From NCBI RefSeq assembly GCF_001713455.1, contig NZ_CP016464.1, positions 4,450,001 to 4,514,000 on the forward strand: 64,000 nucleotides of DNA, given 5' to 3'. The position numbers and the translations under genes are program-made. The notes beneath the pieces are model-generated. The model worked only from the letters and a program-made list of their open reading frames with translations. It ran no database searches and had not been told where the DNA came from. Positions 9,007-17,083 of the stretch are shown in pieces; the first letter of the stretch is position 1; each line of letters opens with the position of its first letter. Source of the stretch: Bosea sp. RAC05 (GTDB lineage: Bacteria > Pseudomonadota > Alphaproteobacteria > Rhizobiales > Beijerinckiaceae).

Positions 9007-10032
9007 TCAGAAGATCGGCTTGCCGGCCGGGTCGGTGACGCCCTTCCAGGAGGCGCGGACCTGGTCCTTGACGGTCGCCGGAAGCGGCACGTATTCGAGG
9101 TCGAGAGCGAGCTTGTCGCCGTTCTTGAAGGCCCAGTCGACGAACTTCAGCGCGGCGCCGACCTCTTCCGGCTTCTCCGGCTTGGCGTGGACGAGCAGGA
9201 AGGTCGCGGCGGTGATCGGCCAGGCCTCGGCGCCCTTCTGGTTGTTCAGCGAGATGCCGAAGCCGGGAGCGGCATTCCAGTCGGCATTGGCGGCAGCGGC
9301 CTGGAAGGACTTGTCGTCCGGATCCGGGAACTGGCCGTCGGCGTTCTGGATCAGCGCGTAGCTGAGCTTGTTCTGCTTGGCATAGGCATACTCGACATAG
9401 CCGATCGAGTTGGCGACCTGCTTGACCGAGGCGGAGACGCCCTCATTGCCCTTGCCGCCAATGCCGACAGCCCACTGCACCGAGGTGTTGGTGCCGACCT
9501 TGGACTTCCAGTCGGCCGAGACCTTCGAGAGATAGTCGGTGAAGACGAAGGTCGTGCCCGATCCGTCCGAACGGTAGACGGGGGTGATGTTGGCGTCGGG
9601 CAGCTTCAGGCCGGGGTTGAGGGCGACGATCTTCGGATCGTTCCACTTCTTGACGGTGCCCATGTAGATCTCGGCGATCAGCGGGCCGGTCAGCTTGAGC
9701 TGGCGGGCTTCGACGCCGGCGATGTTGATGGCGGGCACGACGCCGCCCATGACGGTCGGGAACTGGATCAGCCCGTCCTTGGTCAGGTCCTCGCCCTTGA
9801 GCGGGGCGTCGGTGGCGCCGAAGGCGACCGTCTTGGCCTTGATCTGGCGGATGCCGCCACCCGAGCCGATCGACTGGTAGTTCAGACCGATGCCGGTCTC
9901 CTTCTTGTAGGCCTCGGCCCACTTCGAATAGATCGGGAAGGGGAAGGTCGCGCCGGCGCCGGTGATGTCGGCGGCCTGGGCCACGCCGGACAGACCGATG
10001 GTCGCGGCCGCGAGAATGAGAAGTTTGCGCAT
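9007..10032 (-). CDS. pstS: Phosphate-binding periplasmic protein PstS
   Basis: A 341-residue phosphate receptor delivered to the periplasm by a Sec signal (MRKLLILAAATIGLSGVAQA, cleavage before ADITGAG). The family fingerprint ADITGAGATFPFPIYSKW, the SIGSGGGI loop, FGATDAPL and the phosphate-contacting YRSDGSGTTFVFTDYLS are all seen. The start at 10032 follows GAGGAC at a good distance. It is the first gene of the pst operon and lies 54 bases from a Pho box, so it should be the main PhoB-induced gene here. Confidence 0.98.
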   Translation of the reverse strand: MRKLLILAAATIGLSGVAQAADITGAGATFPFPIYSKWAEAYKKETGIGLNYQSIGSGGGIRQIKAKTVAFGATDAPLKGEDLTKDGLIQFPTVMGGVVPAINIAGVEARQLKLTGPLIAEIYMGTVKKWNDPKIVALNPGLKLPDANITPVYRSDGSGTTFVFTDYLSKVSADWKSKVGTNTSVQWAVGIGGKGNEGVSASVKQVANSIGYVEYAYAKQNKLSYALIQNADGQFPDPDDKSFQAAAANADWNAAPGFGISLNNQKGAEAWPITAATFLLVHAKPEKPEEVGAALKFVDWAFKNGDKLALDLEYVPLPATVKDQVRASWKGVTDPAGKPIF

Positions 10033-10085
10033 GAGATGTCCTCTCTGGGTCGCAGGTTCAGCGAGCCGTTCAGAACACTGTCTGC

Positions 10086-10103
10086 ATGACAGCTTCATGA
10101 CAA
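10086..10103 (-). promoter_or_regulatory. Pho box upstream of pstS
   Basis: On the minus strand the sequence is TTGTCAT-GAAG-CTGTCAT: two 7-base half sites spaced 11 bases start to start, almost exactly the PhoB consensus. It lies 54 bases upstream of the pstS start. A third, weak half site may exist 11 bases further upstream. This is the only good Pho box seen in the gap between phoR and pstS. Confidence 0.88.
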
Positions 10104-10154
10104 TTCGTCACGAGGGCTGTCACACAGCCGTCACGCAGCGTTAAGGACTGGCGC

Positions 10155-11213
10155 TCAGGGCTTGCGCGGCGGCGCCCCGAAACGGGGCAGGACGGCCCGG
10201 AAGGTCGCTCCCTGGCCGAGCGCGCTCTCGATCGTCAGACGCCCGCGATGGCGCAGCACGATGTGCTTGACGATGGCGAGGCCGAGCCCGGTGCCGCCGG
10301 CCTCGCGGCTCGCCGCCGTATCGACCCGGTAGAAGCGCTCCGTCAGCCGCGGCAGATGCTCCGGCGCGATGCCAGGCCCGTCGTCGCGCACGCCGACGCT
10401 GACCTCCAGCGGACCGTCGACGACGTCGATCACGACCTCGCCGCCGCTCTTGCCGTATTTGATCGCGTTCTCGACGAGGTTCTCCATCAGCCGCAGCAGC
10501 TCGTCGCGGTCGCCCGCGACCTTCACCGGCTCGGCCGGCGCCTTCAGCGTCAGCATGACCTCGCGCTCGCGCGCCATCAGCGTCAGCGAATCCACGATCT
10601 CGCGCGAGATCCCGGTGAGATCGACCGGCGTCTCCGGCGCCAGATGCGCGCGCAGCTCGATGCGCGAGAGCGAGAGCAGGTCGTCGACGAGCCGCGCCAT
10701 GCGCAGCCCCTGCTCGCGCATGATCGCGAGGAACCGGTCGCGCGCGCCGGCGTCGTTGCGCGCCGGGCCCTGCAGGGTCTCGACGAAGCCGAGCAGCGAG
10801 GCGAGCGGCGTGCGCAGCTCGTGGCTGGCATTGGCGACGAAATCGACGCGCATCCGCTCCGTGACGCGCTGCTCGCTCAGATCCTCGAAGGTCAGGAGCA
10901 CCGGCCGCCGCCAGCCCGCCCCCGTCAGCGCCGCGATATGGATGCGGAAGGTGCGCTCGACCGGCACCCGCTCGACAAGCTCGATCACCTGACGGCCGCC
11001 CTGGCGGGCGACGCCGTCGATCGCCTCGATCAGGTCCGGATCGCGCATCACCAGCGTCAGCGGCTGCCCGACATCGAGCGCCGGGATCAGCGCGCGCATC
11101 GCCGGGCTCAGCGCCTGGGCCACGCCCTGGCCGTCTAGCAACACGGCGGCGGAACCGATCGCCTCCACCAGGGCATGCGTCGCAGGGGAGCGGGGATCGA
11201 CGGCATCGGGCAT
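10155..11213 (-). CDS. phoR: Phosphate regulon sensor histidine kinase PhoR, apparently without membrane anchor
   Basis: A 352-residue histidine kinase. After a PAS-like sensing region (residues about 15-110, with LLDGQGVAQALSPAMRAL) comes a HisKA domain with the phospho-acceptor His in FVANASHELRTPLASLLG, then an ATPase domain with N box LVENAIKYGKSGG, DDGPGIAPE, and GGTGLGLAIVKHIV. The start at 11213 has a GAGGT ribosome site; the frame could extend 23 residues upstream. No hydrophobic segment long enough for a membrane helix is seen, unlike E. coli PhoR. It probably reaches the membrane through PhoU/Pst. It is upstream of pstS and reads the same way. Confidence 0.93.
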   Translation of the reverse strand: MPDAVDPRSPATHALVEAIGSAAVLLDGQGVAQALSPAMRALIPALDVGQPLTLVMRDPDLIEAIDGVARQGGRQVIELVERVPVERTFRIHIAALTGAGWRRPVLLTFEDLSEQRVTERMRVDFVANASHELRTPLASLLGFVETLQGPARNDAGARDRFLAIMREQGLRMARLVDDLLSLSRIELRAHLAPETPVDLTGISREIVDSLTLMAREREVMLTLKAPAEPVKVAGDRDELLRLMENLVENAIKYGKSGGEVVIDVVDGPLEVSVGVRDDGPGIAPEHLPRLTERFYRVDTAASREAGGTGLGLAIVKHIVLRHRGRLTIESALGQGATFRAVLPRFGAPPRKP

Positions 11214-11367
11214 GGGAGACCTCGACGCGCGCGACGCCGATGGACGAGGAGGCACCGCGCGGGCGCTTCTTCCTGATGGCAAGCCCGGCCGATGGCAAGC
11301 CCGGCGCCCGTCAATTCCCTTCGGCGCCGCGCCCCGCTAGGCTGGGCCGATTGCCAAGGAGGGCCCG

Positions 11368-12342
11368 ATGGCCAAGAGCCTGTCAGCGCGCAAGCAGAAG
11401 ACCACGATCCGCCTCGTCTCCGGCGGCAAGGAGGACGCGCCCACGCCCGAGACGGCGGGCAAGAGCAAGACCAGGCCGGCCCGCAAGCCGCCGGGGCCCA
11501 AGGGCTTCGACATCGAGGCGGAAACCTTGCCCGCCGCGATCGTCGACGCCGCCTTCCGCAGCGGCGACTACCCTTACGGCAAGCGCATGAAGCGAAAGCG
11601 CTACGAGGCCGAGATCGAGCCGCTGCAGATCGAGCTGCAGAAGCTCGCGACCTGGGTGCGCGAGCGGAAAGAGCGTGTCGTCATCCTCTTCGAGGGCCGC
11701 GACGGCGCCGGCAAGGGCGGCACCATCGGGCGCTTCACCCAGCATCTCAACCCGCGCCAGGCCCGCGTCGTCGCGCTCTCCAAGCCCTCCGACAGCGAGG
11801 CCGGGCAATGGTATTTCCAGCGCTACGCGGCGCAGATGCCCACGGCCGGTGAGATCGTCTTCTTCGACCGCTCCTGGTACAACCGCGCCGGCGTCGAGCG
11901 CGTCATGGGCTTCTGCACGCCGGAGCAGACCGAGACGCTGCTGCACGAGGCCCCGGCCTTCGAGGGCATGCTGGTGCGCGACGGCATCCGGCTGATCAAG
12001 CTCTTCATCACCATCGGCCCGGAGATGCAGATGCTGCGGCTGCATGCGCGCTGGCACGACCCGCTCAAGCGCTGGAAGCTCTCGCCGATCGACTTCGAGG
12101 CGATCCCGCGCTTCGCCGCCTATTCCGAGGCCTTCGACGAAATGCTCGAGCGCAGCTCGACCGACTGGGCGCCCTGGCACGTCATCCGCGGCAACGACAA
12201 GCTGCGCGCCCGCCTCAATGCGATCCGCCACGTCCTGCTCGCGATCCCCTATGACGGGCGCGACGAGGCCGCGATCGGCGAGCTCGACCACAAGATCGTC
12301 GTCGACGTGAAGCACTATCTCCACAAGGGCGGCGAGGTCTGA
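11368..12342 (+). CDS. ppk2: Polyphosphate kinase 2 family protein
   Basis: A 324-residue PPK2-type kinase that transfers phosphate between polyphosphate and nucleotides. A basic, low-complexity N-terminal tail of about 65 residues precedes the P-loop kinase domain. This shows YGKRMKRKRYEAEIEPLQ, Walker A GRDGAGKGG, the lid-type FTQHLNPR, and Walker B-like EIVFFDRSWYNRAGVE. The strong AAGGAGG site eight bases ahead of ATG 11368 fixes the start. It is divergent from phoR across 154 bases, which contain a tandem 16-base repeat (11275-11306) but no recognisable Pho box. The location next to the Pho regulon suggests a role in phosphate storage. Class (nucleoside mono- or diphosphate specificity) cannot be settled by eye. 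Confidence 0.94.
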   Translation: MAKSLSARKQKTTIRLVSGGKEDAPTPETAGKSKTRPARKPPGPKGFDIEAETLPAAIVDAAFRSGDYPYGKRMKRKRYEAEIEPLQIELQKLATWVRERKERVVILFEGRDGAGKGGTIGRFTQHLNPRQARVVALSKPSDSEAGQWYFQRYAAQMPTAGEIVFFDRSWYNRAGVERVMGFCTPEQTETLLHEAPAFEGMLVRDGIRLIKLFITIGPEMQMLRLHARWHDPLKRWKLSPIDFEAIPRFAAYSEAFDEMLERSSTDWAPWHVIRGNDKLRARLNAIRHVLLAIPYDGRDEAAIGELDHKIVVDVKHYLHKGGEV

Positions 12343-12451
12343 GCGACCCCGCCGCTGCACGGCCGAGCGGCCTGCGCAACGCCCTCCCGCGGCCGGGCGA
12401 TGCCCGGTCCTGCGCTCCCTTTTCGATGCCCACCAACCCGGAAGCCCGACC

Positions 12452-13201
12452 ATGACCAAGACCATCCTGATCTCCGGCGCCACCGCCGGCTTCGGCGCCG
12501 CGACCGCCCGCCGCTTCATCGCCGCCGGCTGGCGCGTCATCGGCACCGGGCGCCGGGCCGACCGGCTCGACGCCCTCAAGGCCGAGCTCGGCGAGCGCTT
12601 CCACGGCGCCACCTTCGACATCACCGACGAGGCGGCGATGGCCGCGGCGCTCGCGGCCCTGCCGGCCGACTTCGCCAAGATCGACGTGCTCCTGAACAAT
12701 GCCGGCCTCGCGCTCGGCACCAAGCCAGCGCCACAGACCAAGCTCTCGGACTGGAAGACGATGATCGGCACCAACGTCACCGGGCTGGTGACGCTGACCC
12801 ATCACCTCCTGCCCGGGCTGATCGAGCGGCGCGGCGCCATCGTCAACATCGCCTCCGTGGCCTCGAACTGGCCCTATGCCGGCGGCAACGTCTATGGCGG
12901 CACCAAGGCCTTCGTCCGCCAGTTCTCGCTCGGCCTGCGCTCGGACCTGCAGGGCACCGGCGTGCGCGTCACCTCGATCGAGCCCGGCCTCTGCGAGAGC
13001 GAGTTCACGCTGGTCCGCAACGGCGGCGACAAGGCCGCCTATGACGCGCTCTATGGCGGCGCCGATCCGCTGCAGCCGCAGGACATCGCCGACACGGTGT
13101 TCTGGGTCGCGACGCTGCCCGCCCACGTCAACATCAACAGCCTCGAGATCATGCCGGTGAGCCAGTCCTTCGCCGGCTTCCAGATCCACCGCAAAAGCTG
13201 A
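12452..13201 (+). CDS. Short-chain dehydrogenase, YdfG-like
   Basis: A 249-residue NAD(P)-dependent short-chain dehydrogenase resembling YdfG (3-hydroxy acid / serine dehydrogenase, malonic semialdehyde reductase). Seen directly: the cofactor loop SGATAGFG, an Arg after the second strand (GTGRRADR) that suggests NADPH preference, NNAGLALG, catalytic Ser in NIASVASNWPY, and Tyr-x3-Lys in VYGGTK. The C terminus ends with EIMPVSQSFAGF as in YdfG, where it helps tetramer assembly. It follows ppk2 after 109 bases and may be independent. Substrate is an inference from family likeness. Confidence 0.9.
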   Translation: MTKTILISGATAGFGAATARRFIAAGWRVIGTGRRADRLDALKAELGERFHGATFDITDEAAMAAALAALPADFAKIDVLLNNAGLALGTKPAPQTKLSDWKTMIGTNVTGLVTLTHHLLPGLIERRGAIVNIASVASNWPYAGGNVYGGTKAFVRQFSLGLRSDLQGTGVRVTSIEPGLCESEFTLVRNGGDKAAYDALYGGADPLQPQDIADTVFWVATLPAHVNINSLEIMPVSQSFAGFQIHRKS

Positions 13202-13231
13202 TCCCGGATCGGGCGCTGGGGTAGCAAAACC

Positions 13232-14518
13232 TCAGCGCCCCATCACCAGATTGGGCAGCCAGGTCGTCAGCGGCGGCCAGAGCGTGATCGCCACCAGCAC
13301 CGCCAGCAGCGGCATCAGCCAGGGCACGATCGCCCGCGACATCGACTCGAAGCTGATATTGGCGACCTTCGCCGTGACGAAGAGGACGACGCCGACCGGC
13401 GGCGTGATCGTGCCGATCATCAGGTTGAGCACGAAGATCAGCCCGAACTGGATCGGGTCGATCCCGAACTGCGCCGCCGCCGGCGTCAGGATCGGAATCA
13501 GGATCAGCATGGCGGCGAGCGCCTCCATGAAGCAGCCGACGAAGAGCAGGAGCAGGTTGACGATCAGGAGGAAGATCAGCGGGTTGCCGGCGAGGTCGAC
13601 CAGCATCGGCCCGACCACCTGCGGGATGCGCGAGATCGACAGGCACCAGCCGAGCGCGGCGGCCGTCATCACCAGCGCCAGCACGACGCCAGTGGTCTCG
13701 ACCGTCTGCACGACGAGCTCCGGCAGATCGTCGAGATCGAAGCTGCGATAGACGAAGAGCCCGAGCACCAGCGCATAGGCCGTGGCGACTGCGGCCGCCT
13801 CGGTGGGCGTGAAGATGCCCGCCATCATCCCGCCGAACAGGATCACCGGCGTCATCAGCGCCCAATGCGCCTCCTTGTAGGCGACCCAGAGCTGGGCCGC
13901 GCCCGGGAAGGGATGGCGCGGCAGGTCGCGCTTTTTCGCGACCTGCACCACCATCGCCATCAGCCCGCCGGCCATCAGCAGGCCGGGGATGACGCCGGCG
14001 AGGAACAGCCCGCCGATCGAGACATCCGCCGAGACGCCGTAGATGACCATCGGCAGCGAGGGCGGAATGATCGGGCCGATCGTCGCCGACGCAGCCGTGA
14101 TCGCGGCCGCCGTCTCGGCGTCGTAGCCCTCGTCCTTCATCGCCTTGATCTCGAGCGTGCCGACGCCGCCGGCATCCGCCACCGCCGAGCCCGACATGCC
14201 CGCGAAGATCACGCTGGCGAGGATGTTGGCGTGGCACAGGCCGCCGCGCAGCCAGCCGACGCAGGCCGTGGCGAAGGCGAAGATCCGGTCGGTGATGCCG
14301 GCCGAGTTCATGATGTTGCCCATCAGGATGAACAGCGGCGCCGCCAGCAGCGGGAAGGAATTGGCCGACTGCGCGATCTTCTGCGGCACGATGCCGAGCG
14401 GGAAGCCGCCGAGAAAGGCGAACGCGATCGCCGCCAGCCCCATCGAGACGAAGAGCGGCACGCCGATCAGGAGCGCGGCGAACCAGACCGGCAGGATCTG
14501 CAGCATCAGGGTGGTCAC
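13232..14518 (-). CDS. dctM: TRAP transporter large permease (DctM type)
   Basis: A 428-residue membrane protein with about 12 hydrophobic helices, the ion-coupled permease of a TRAP carboxylate/sugar-acid importer. Family signs are the start MLQILPVWFAALLIGVPLF, MNSAGITDRIFAFA, the Gly-rich CHANILASVIFAGMSGSAVAD and IGTITPPVGVVLFV. The gene overlaps the small permease by four bases (ATGA), which fits translational coupling. Substrate is not visible; the aldolase and regulator upstream suggest a sugar acid or keto acid. Confidence 0.95.
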   Translation of the reverse strand: MTTLMLQILPVWFAALLIGVPLFVSMGLAAIAFAFLGGFPLGIVPQKIAQSANSFPLLAAPLFILMGNIMNSAGITDRIFAFATACVGWLRGGLCHANILASVIFAGMSGSAVADAGGVGTLEIKAMKDEGYDAETAAAITAASATIGPIIPPSLPMVIYGVSADVSIGGLFLAGVIPGLLMAGGLMAMVVQVAKKRDLPRHPFPGAAQLWVAYKEAHWALMTPVILFGGMMAGIFTPTEAAAVATAYALVLGLFVYRSFDLDDLPELVVQTVETTGVVLALVMTAAALGWCLSISRIPQVVGPMLVDLAGNPLIFLLIVNLLLLFVGCFMEALAAMLILIPILTPAAAQFGIDPIQFGLIFVLNLMIGTITPPVGVVLFVTAKVANISFESMSRAIVPWLMPLLAVLVAITLWPPLTTWLPNLVMGR

Positions 14519-15012
14519 AGCGGCTGGCTCCCCGGCTCGGCCGTAACGTGGCGTCGGCCCGCCACGACATCGCCGATCTCGGCCAGCGCCTGCAGGATCA
14601 GCGCGAGTCCCGCCAGCGGCATGACGATGTAGAGCGCCGCCCCCGAGATCGGCAGCGCGATCGACTCGACATCCCAGTTGCGCTCGATCAGCGCGAAGGA
14701 ATAGCGGATCAGCACGGCCGCGAAGACGATGATGGCCAGTTGCGTGACGATCTCCAGCACCCGGCCGGCGCCCGCGGGCAGCTTGTCGGCGAAGACGGTG
14801 ATGCGGATATGCGAGCGCCGCCGCGCCGCGATGATCCAGCCGACGAAGCCGGTCCAGACCAGCAGGTACTGCGCGAGCTCGTCGGTCCAGGCCAGCGGCG
14901 CATTGAGCTGGCGCGACAGCACGCCGAGCAGGACCGCGACCAGCAGCGAGAGCAGCAGCGCCACGGCAGCCCCGCGCACGATGCGGTCGGAGAGGTGGAG
15001 GAGGGATTTCAT
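14515..15012 (-). CDS. dctQ: TRAP transporter small permease (DctQ type)
   Basis: A 165-residue inner-membrane protein with four helices; it joins DctM in the TRAP complex. The segment LAWTDELAQYLLVWTGFVGWIIAARRRSHIRI is the family signature. It overlaps dctM by four bases and is separated from the binding-protein gene by a family D repeat. Confidence 0.94.
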   Translation of the reverse strand: MKSLLHLSDRIVRGAAVALLLSLLVAVLLGVLSRQLNAPLAWTDELAQYLLVWTGFVGWIIAARRRSHIRITVFADKLPAGAGRVLEIVTQLAIIVFAAVLIRYSFALIERNWDVESIALPISGAALYIVMPLAGLALILQALAEIGDVVAGRRHVTAEPGSQPL

Positions 15013-15057
15013 CGGTTACGCACTGGCTGTGAAGGAAGCGACCCCAGGGCCCTCGAC

Positions 15058-15150
15058 GTCATGCTCGCCCTTGTGGCGAGCATCCACGTCTTGAACACAG
15101 TTCTCGCCAAAGGAAGACGTGGATGGTCGGGACAAGCCCGACCATGACGG
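15058..15150. repeat. Family D palindromic repeat (D2) between dctP and dctQ
   Basis: Almost the same sequence as at 5238-5330: CGTCATGCTCGCCCTTGTGG, GCATCCACGTCTTGAACACA, AAGACGTGGATGGTCGGG and CCCGACCATGACG. It sits inside the TRAP operon, where a stable hairpin could protect the upstream dctP message and lower permease expression. Confidence 0.85.
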
Positions 15151-15175
15151 TGAGCCTTCGAAGGCCAGCTTCAGC

Positions 15176-16171
15176 TCAAAGCGCCGCCAGCGCGTCCCAG
15201 GTGCCCTTGCCCCATTTGCTTTCGAACTGCTTGGGCAGTGTCGCCAGCACCGGCTTCGAGAAGCTTTCGAGATCCGGCTCGGTCACGCTCATGCCGGCGG
15301 CCTTCAGCGTCGCCACAAGGCTGCCCTCCTGGCTGGCGAGTTCGGCGTCCTGCCAGGCGACGCCCTCGGCGATGGCCGCCTCCAGCAGGCTGCGGTCGGC
15401 GTCCTTGAGGCCCTTCCAGAAATCGCCGTTCACGATGACCAGCCGCGGCGTGATGATGTGGCCGGTCAGGATGAGGTGCTTCTGCACCTCCTGCAGCTTG
15501 GCGCTGTGGATCGTCGGCAGCGGGTTCTCCTGCCCGTCGACCGCGCCCTGGCTCAGCGCCAGGTAGAGCTCGTTGAAGTTCACCGGCGTCGCCTTGGCGC
15601 CCCAGGCCTCGACCATGGCGCGGAAGGTGTCGACCGGCGGCACCCGCAGCTTGAGGCCCGCGACGTCGGCGACGCTCTTCACCGGCTTGGAGCCCGTGGT
15701 GAGATGGCGCTTGCCGTAATAGGTCACGGCGGCCATGCGCATGCCGCGCTTCTTCTCCAGCTCGGCATTCATCTGCGTGAACACCGGGGCCTTGGCGACC
15801 TTCGCCATATGGGCGGCGTCGCGCCAGAGATAGGGCGCCTCGACCACCGAGAGCTGCGGCAGGAAGGAGCCGAGCGCGGCCGCCCCGTCCGTGGTCATGG
15901 TCAGCGCGCCCGAGGCGACCGACTCCATCATGTCCTTGCCGGACCCGAGCTGGCCGGCCGGGAAGGTCTGGATGTCGATACGCCCGGAGCTCTTCTCCTT
16001 CACCTGCTTGGCGATGCGCTCGACCATCTGCACCTGCGGATGCGTTACGGGGAGCATCTCGCCCCAGCGCAGCACGGTCGCCTGTGCGCGCAGGACGCTC
16101 GGCATGGCGATGGCGCCGCCCGCAAGCACAGCGGAGCCGGCGAGGAAGTCGCGTTTGGTGATCTTGGTCAT
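15176..16171 (-). CDS. dctP: TRAP transporter substrate-binding protein (DctP family)
   Basis: A 331-residue periplasmic receptor for a TRAP transporter. The N terminus MTKITKRDFLAGSAVLAGG is a Tat-like signal with a Lys-Arg pair and a cleavage site after VLRAQA. The DctP domain shows FPAGQLGSGKDMMESVASGAL, the carboxylate-clamping Arg in GLKLRVPP and the PVNFNELYLALSQGAVDGQENP block. The start at 16171 follows GGAAGGA. The Arg points to an acid substrate such as a sugar acid or keto acid. It lies downstream of the GntR regulator and a family E repeat. Confidence 0.93.
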   Translation of the reverse strand: MTKITKRDFLAGSAVLAGGAIAMPSVLRAQATVLRWGEMLPVTHPQVQMVERIAKQVKEKSSGRIDIQTFPAGQLGSGKDMMESVASGALTMTTDGAAALGSFLPQLSVVEAPYLWRDAAHMAKVAKAPVFTQMNAELEKKRGMRMAAVTYYGKRHLTTGSKPVKSVADVAGLKLRVPPVDTFRAMVEAWGAKATPVNFNELYLALSQGAVDGQENPLPTIHSAKLQEVQKHLILTGHIITPRLVIVNGDFWKGLKDADRSLLEAAIAEGVAWQDAELASQEGSLVATLKAAGMSVTEPDLESFSKPVLATLPKQFESKWGKGTWDALAAL

Positions 16172-16207
16172 GGTGGTTCCTTCCCTGTGCGGACCATCGC
16201 CTCGATT

Positions 16208-16333
16208 CACAGCCCTCATCCTGAGGAGCGCTCCGCAGGGGCGCGTCTCGAAGGATGCTCCAGATGGTTCCGGAGCCTCCGGGAGCATCCTTCGAGACGC
16301 CGCTTCGCGGCTCCTCAGGATGAGGGCTGTGGG
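16208..16333. repeat. Family E palindromic repeat (E1)
   Basis: The outer arms CACAGCCCTCATCCTGAGGA and TCCTCAGGATGAGGGCTGTG are perfect inverted repeats, with a second pair (GTCTCGAAGGATGCTCC / GGAGCATCCTTCGAGAC) inside. Related copies are at 51102-51217 and 56914-57044, with a fragment at 52666-52712. Confidence 0.9.
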
Positions 16334-16394
16334 ATCTCGACGCTGGTCCCTCCCGAATGACGGCCGGTTCGCCCGGCTCGCCTGCTTGACGTCC

Positions 16395-17072
16395 TCAGTA
16401 GCTCATCGCCCGCGTGCGGGCGTTGCCGATATGGATGCTCATCTCCTCCGCGGCGCGGACCGGGTCGCGCGCCTCGATGGCGGTGATGATCTTGAGGTGG
16501 TCGCGCATCACCGGCACCAGGATGTGGTTCTGGATGCGCGTCTCATATTGCCGGATCAGCCGGATCTTCAGCCAGGTGACGCGGAAGGCCTTGGAGACGA
16601 TGTCGTTGTCGAGATGGTCGATGATCGCCTCGTGCATCAGCCGGTCGACATCCTCCGCATCCTCGATCAGCTGCGGGTCGCCGCCGGCCTCGGCCCGGGC
16701 GATGATCGCCTCGTGCCGGGCGCGCTGCTCTGCGATCTCGTCATCGGTCGCATTCACCGCGTAGAGCGCGGTCGCCTCCTTCTCGAGGAAGAGCCGGAAC
16801 TGGAAGGCGTTGCGGATCAGGTTGAGGTCGACATGGGCGACCTGCATGCCCCGCTGCGGCACGGTCTTGATCAGCCCTTCGGCCTCCAGACGCGGGATCA
16901 GCTCGCGGATGGCGCCGAGCGGCAGGCCGGTCAGCGCCACCAGCTCGCGCTGGGTCACGAACTGTCCGGGCTTGATCTCGCGCGCCAGCAGCCGCTCGGT
17001 GAAGGAGGCATAGGCGCGCTCCCTCAGCTTCAGCGGCTCGCCCTCGCGCGGATCCTGCTCGGACTGGTTCAA
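16395..17072 (-). CDS. GntR-family transcriptional regulator (FadR/FCD subfamily)
   Basis: A 225-residue DNA-binding repressor. The N-terminal winged helix (about residues 15-80) shows LAREIKPGQFVTQRELVALTGLPLGAIRELIPRLEAEGLIKTVPQRG. The C-terminal all-helical FCD sensing domain has the metal-ligand pattern DRLMHEAIIDH and MRDHLKIITAIEARDPVRAAEEMSIHI. It lies 11 bases downstream of the aldolase gene and in the same direction, so it is likely to control this catabolic and transport cluster in response to a small acid. Confidence 0.93.
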   Translation of the reverse strand: MNQSEQDPREGEPLKLRERAYASFTERLLAREIKPGQFVTQRELVALTGLPLGAIRELIPRLEAEGLIKTVPQRGMQVAHVDLNLIRNAFQFRLFLEKEATALYAVNATDDEIAEQRARHEAIIARAEAGGDPQLIEDAEDVDRLMHEAIIDHLDNDIVSKAFRVTWLKIRLIRQYETRIQNHILVPVMRDHLKIITAIEARDPVRAAEEMSIHIGNARTRAMSY

Positions 17073-17083
17073 GACACCCTCCC

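Noticed and set aside
13232..16171. TRAP genes as a C4-dicarboxylate (dctPQM) transporter for succinate or malate
   Set aside because: The names describe the family only. There is no DctBD two-component system, and the aldolase and FadR regulator suggest a sugar acid or keto acid.
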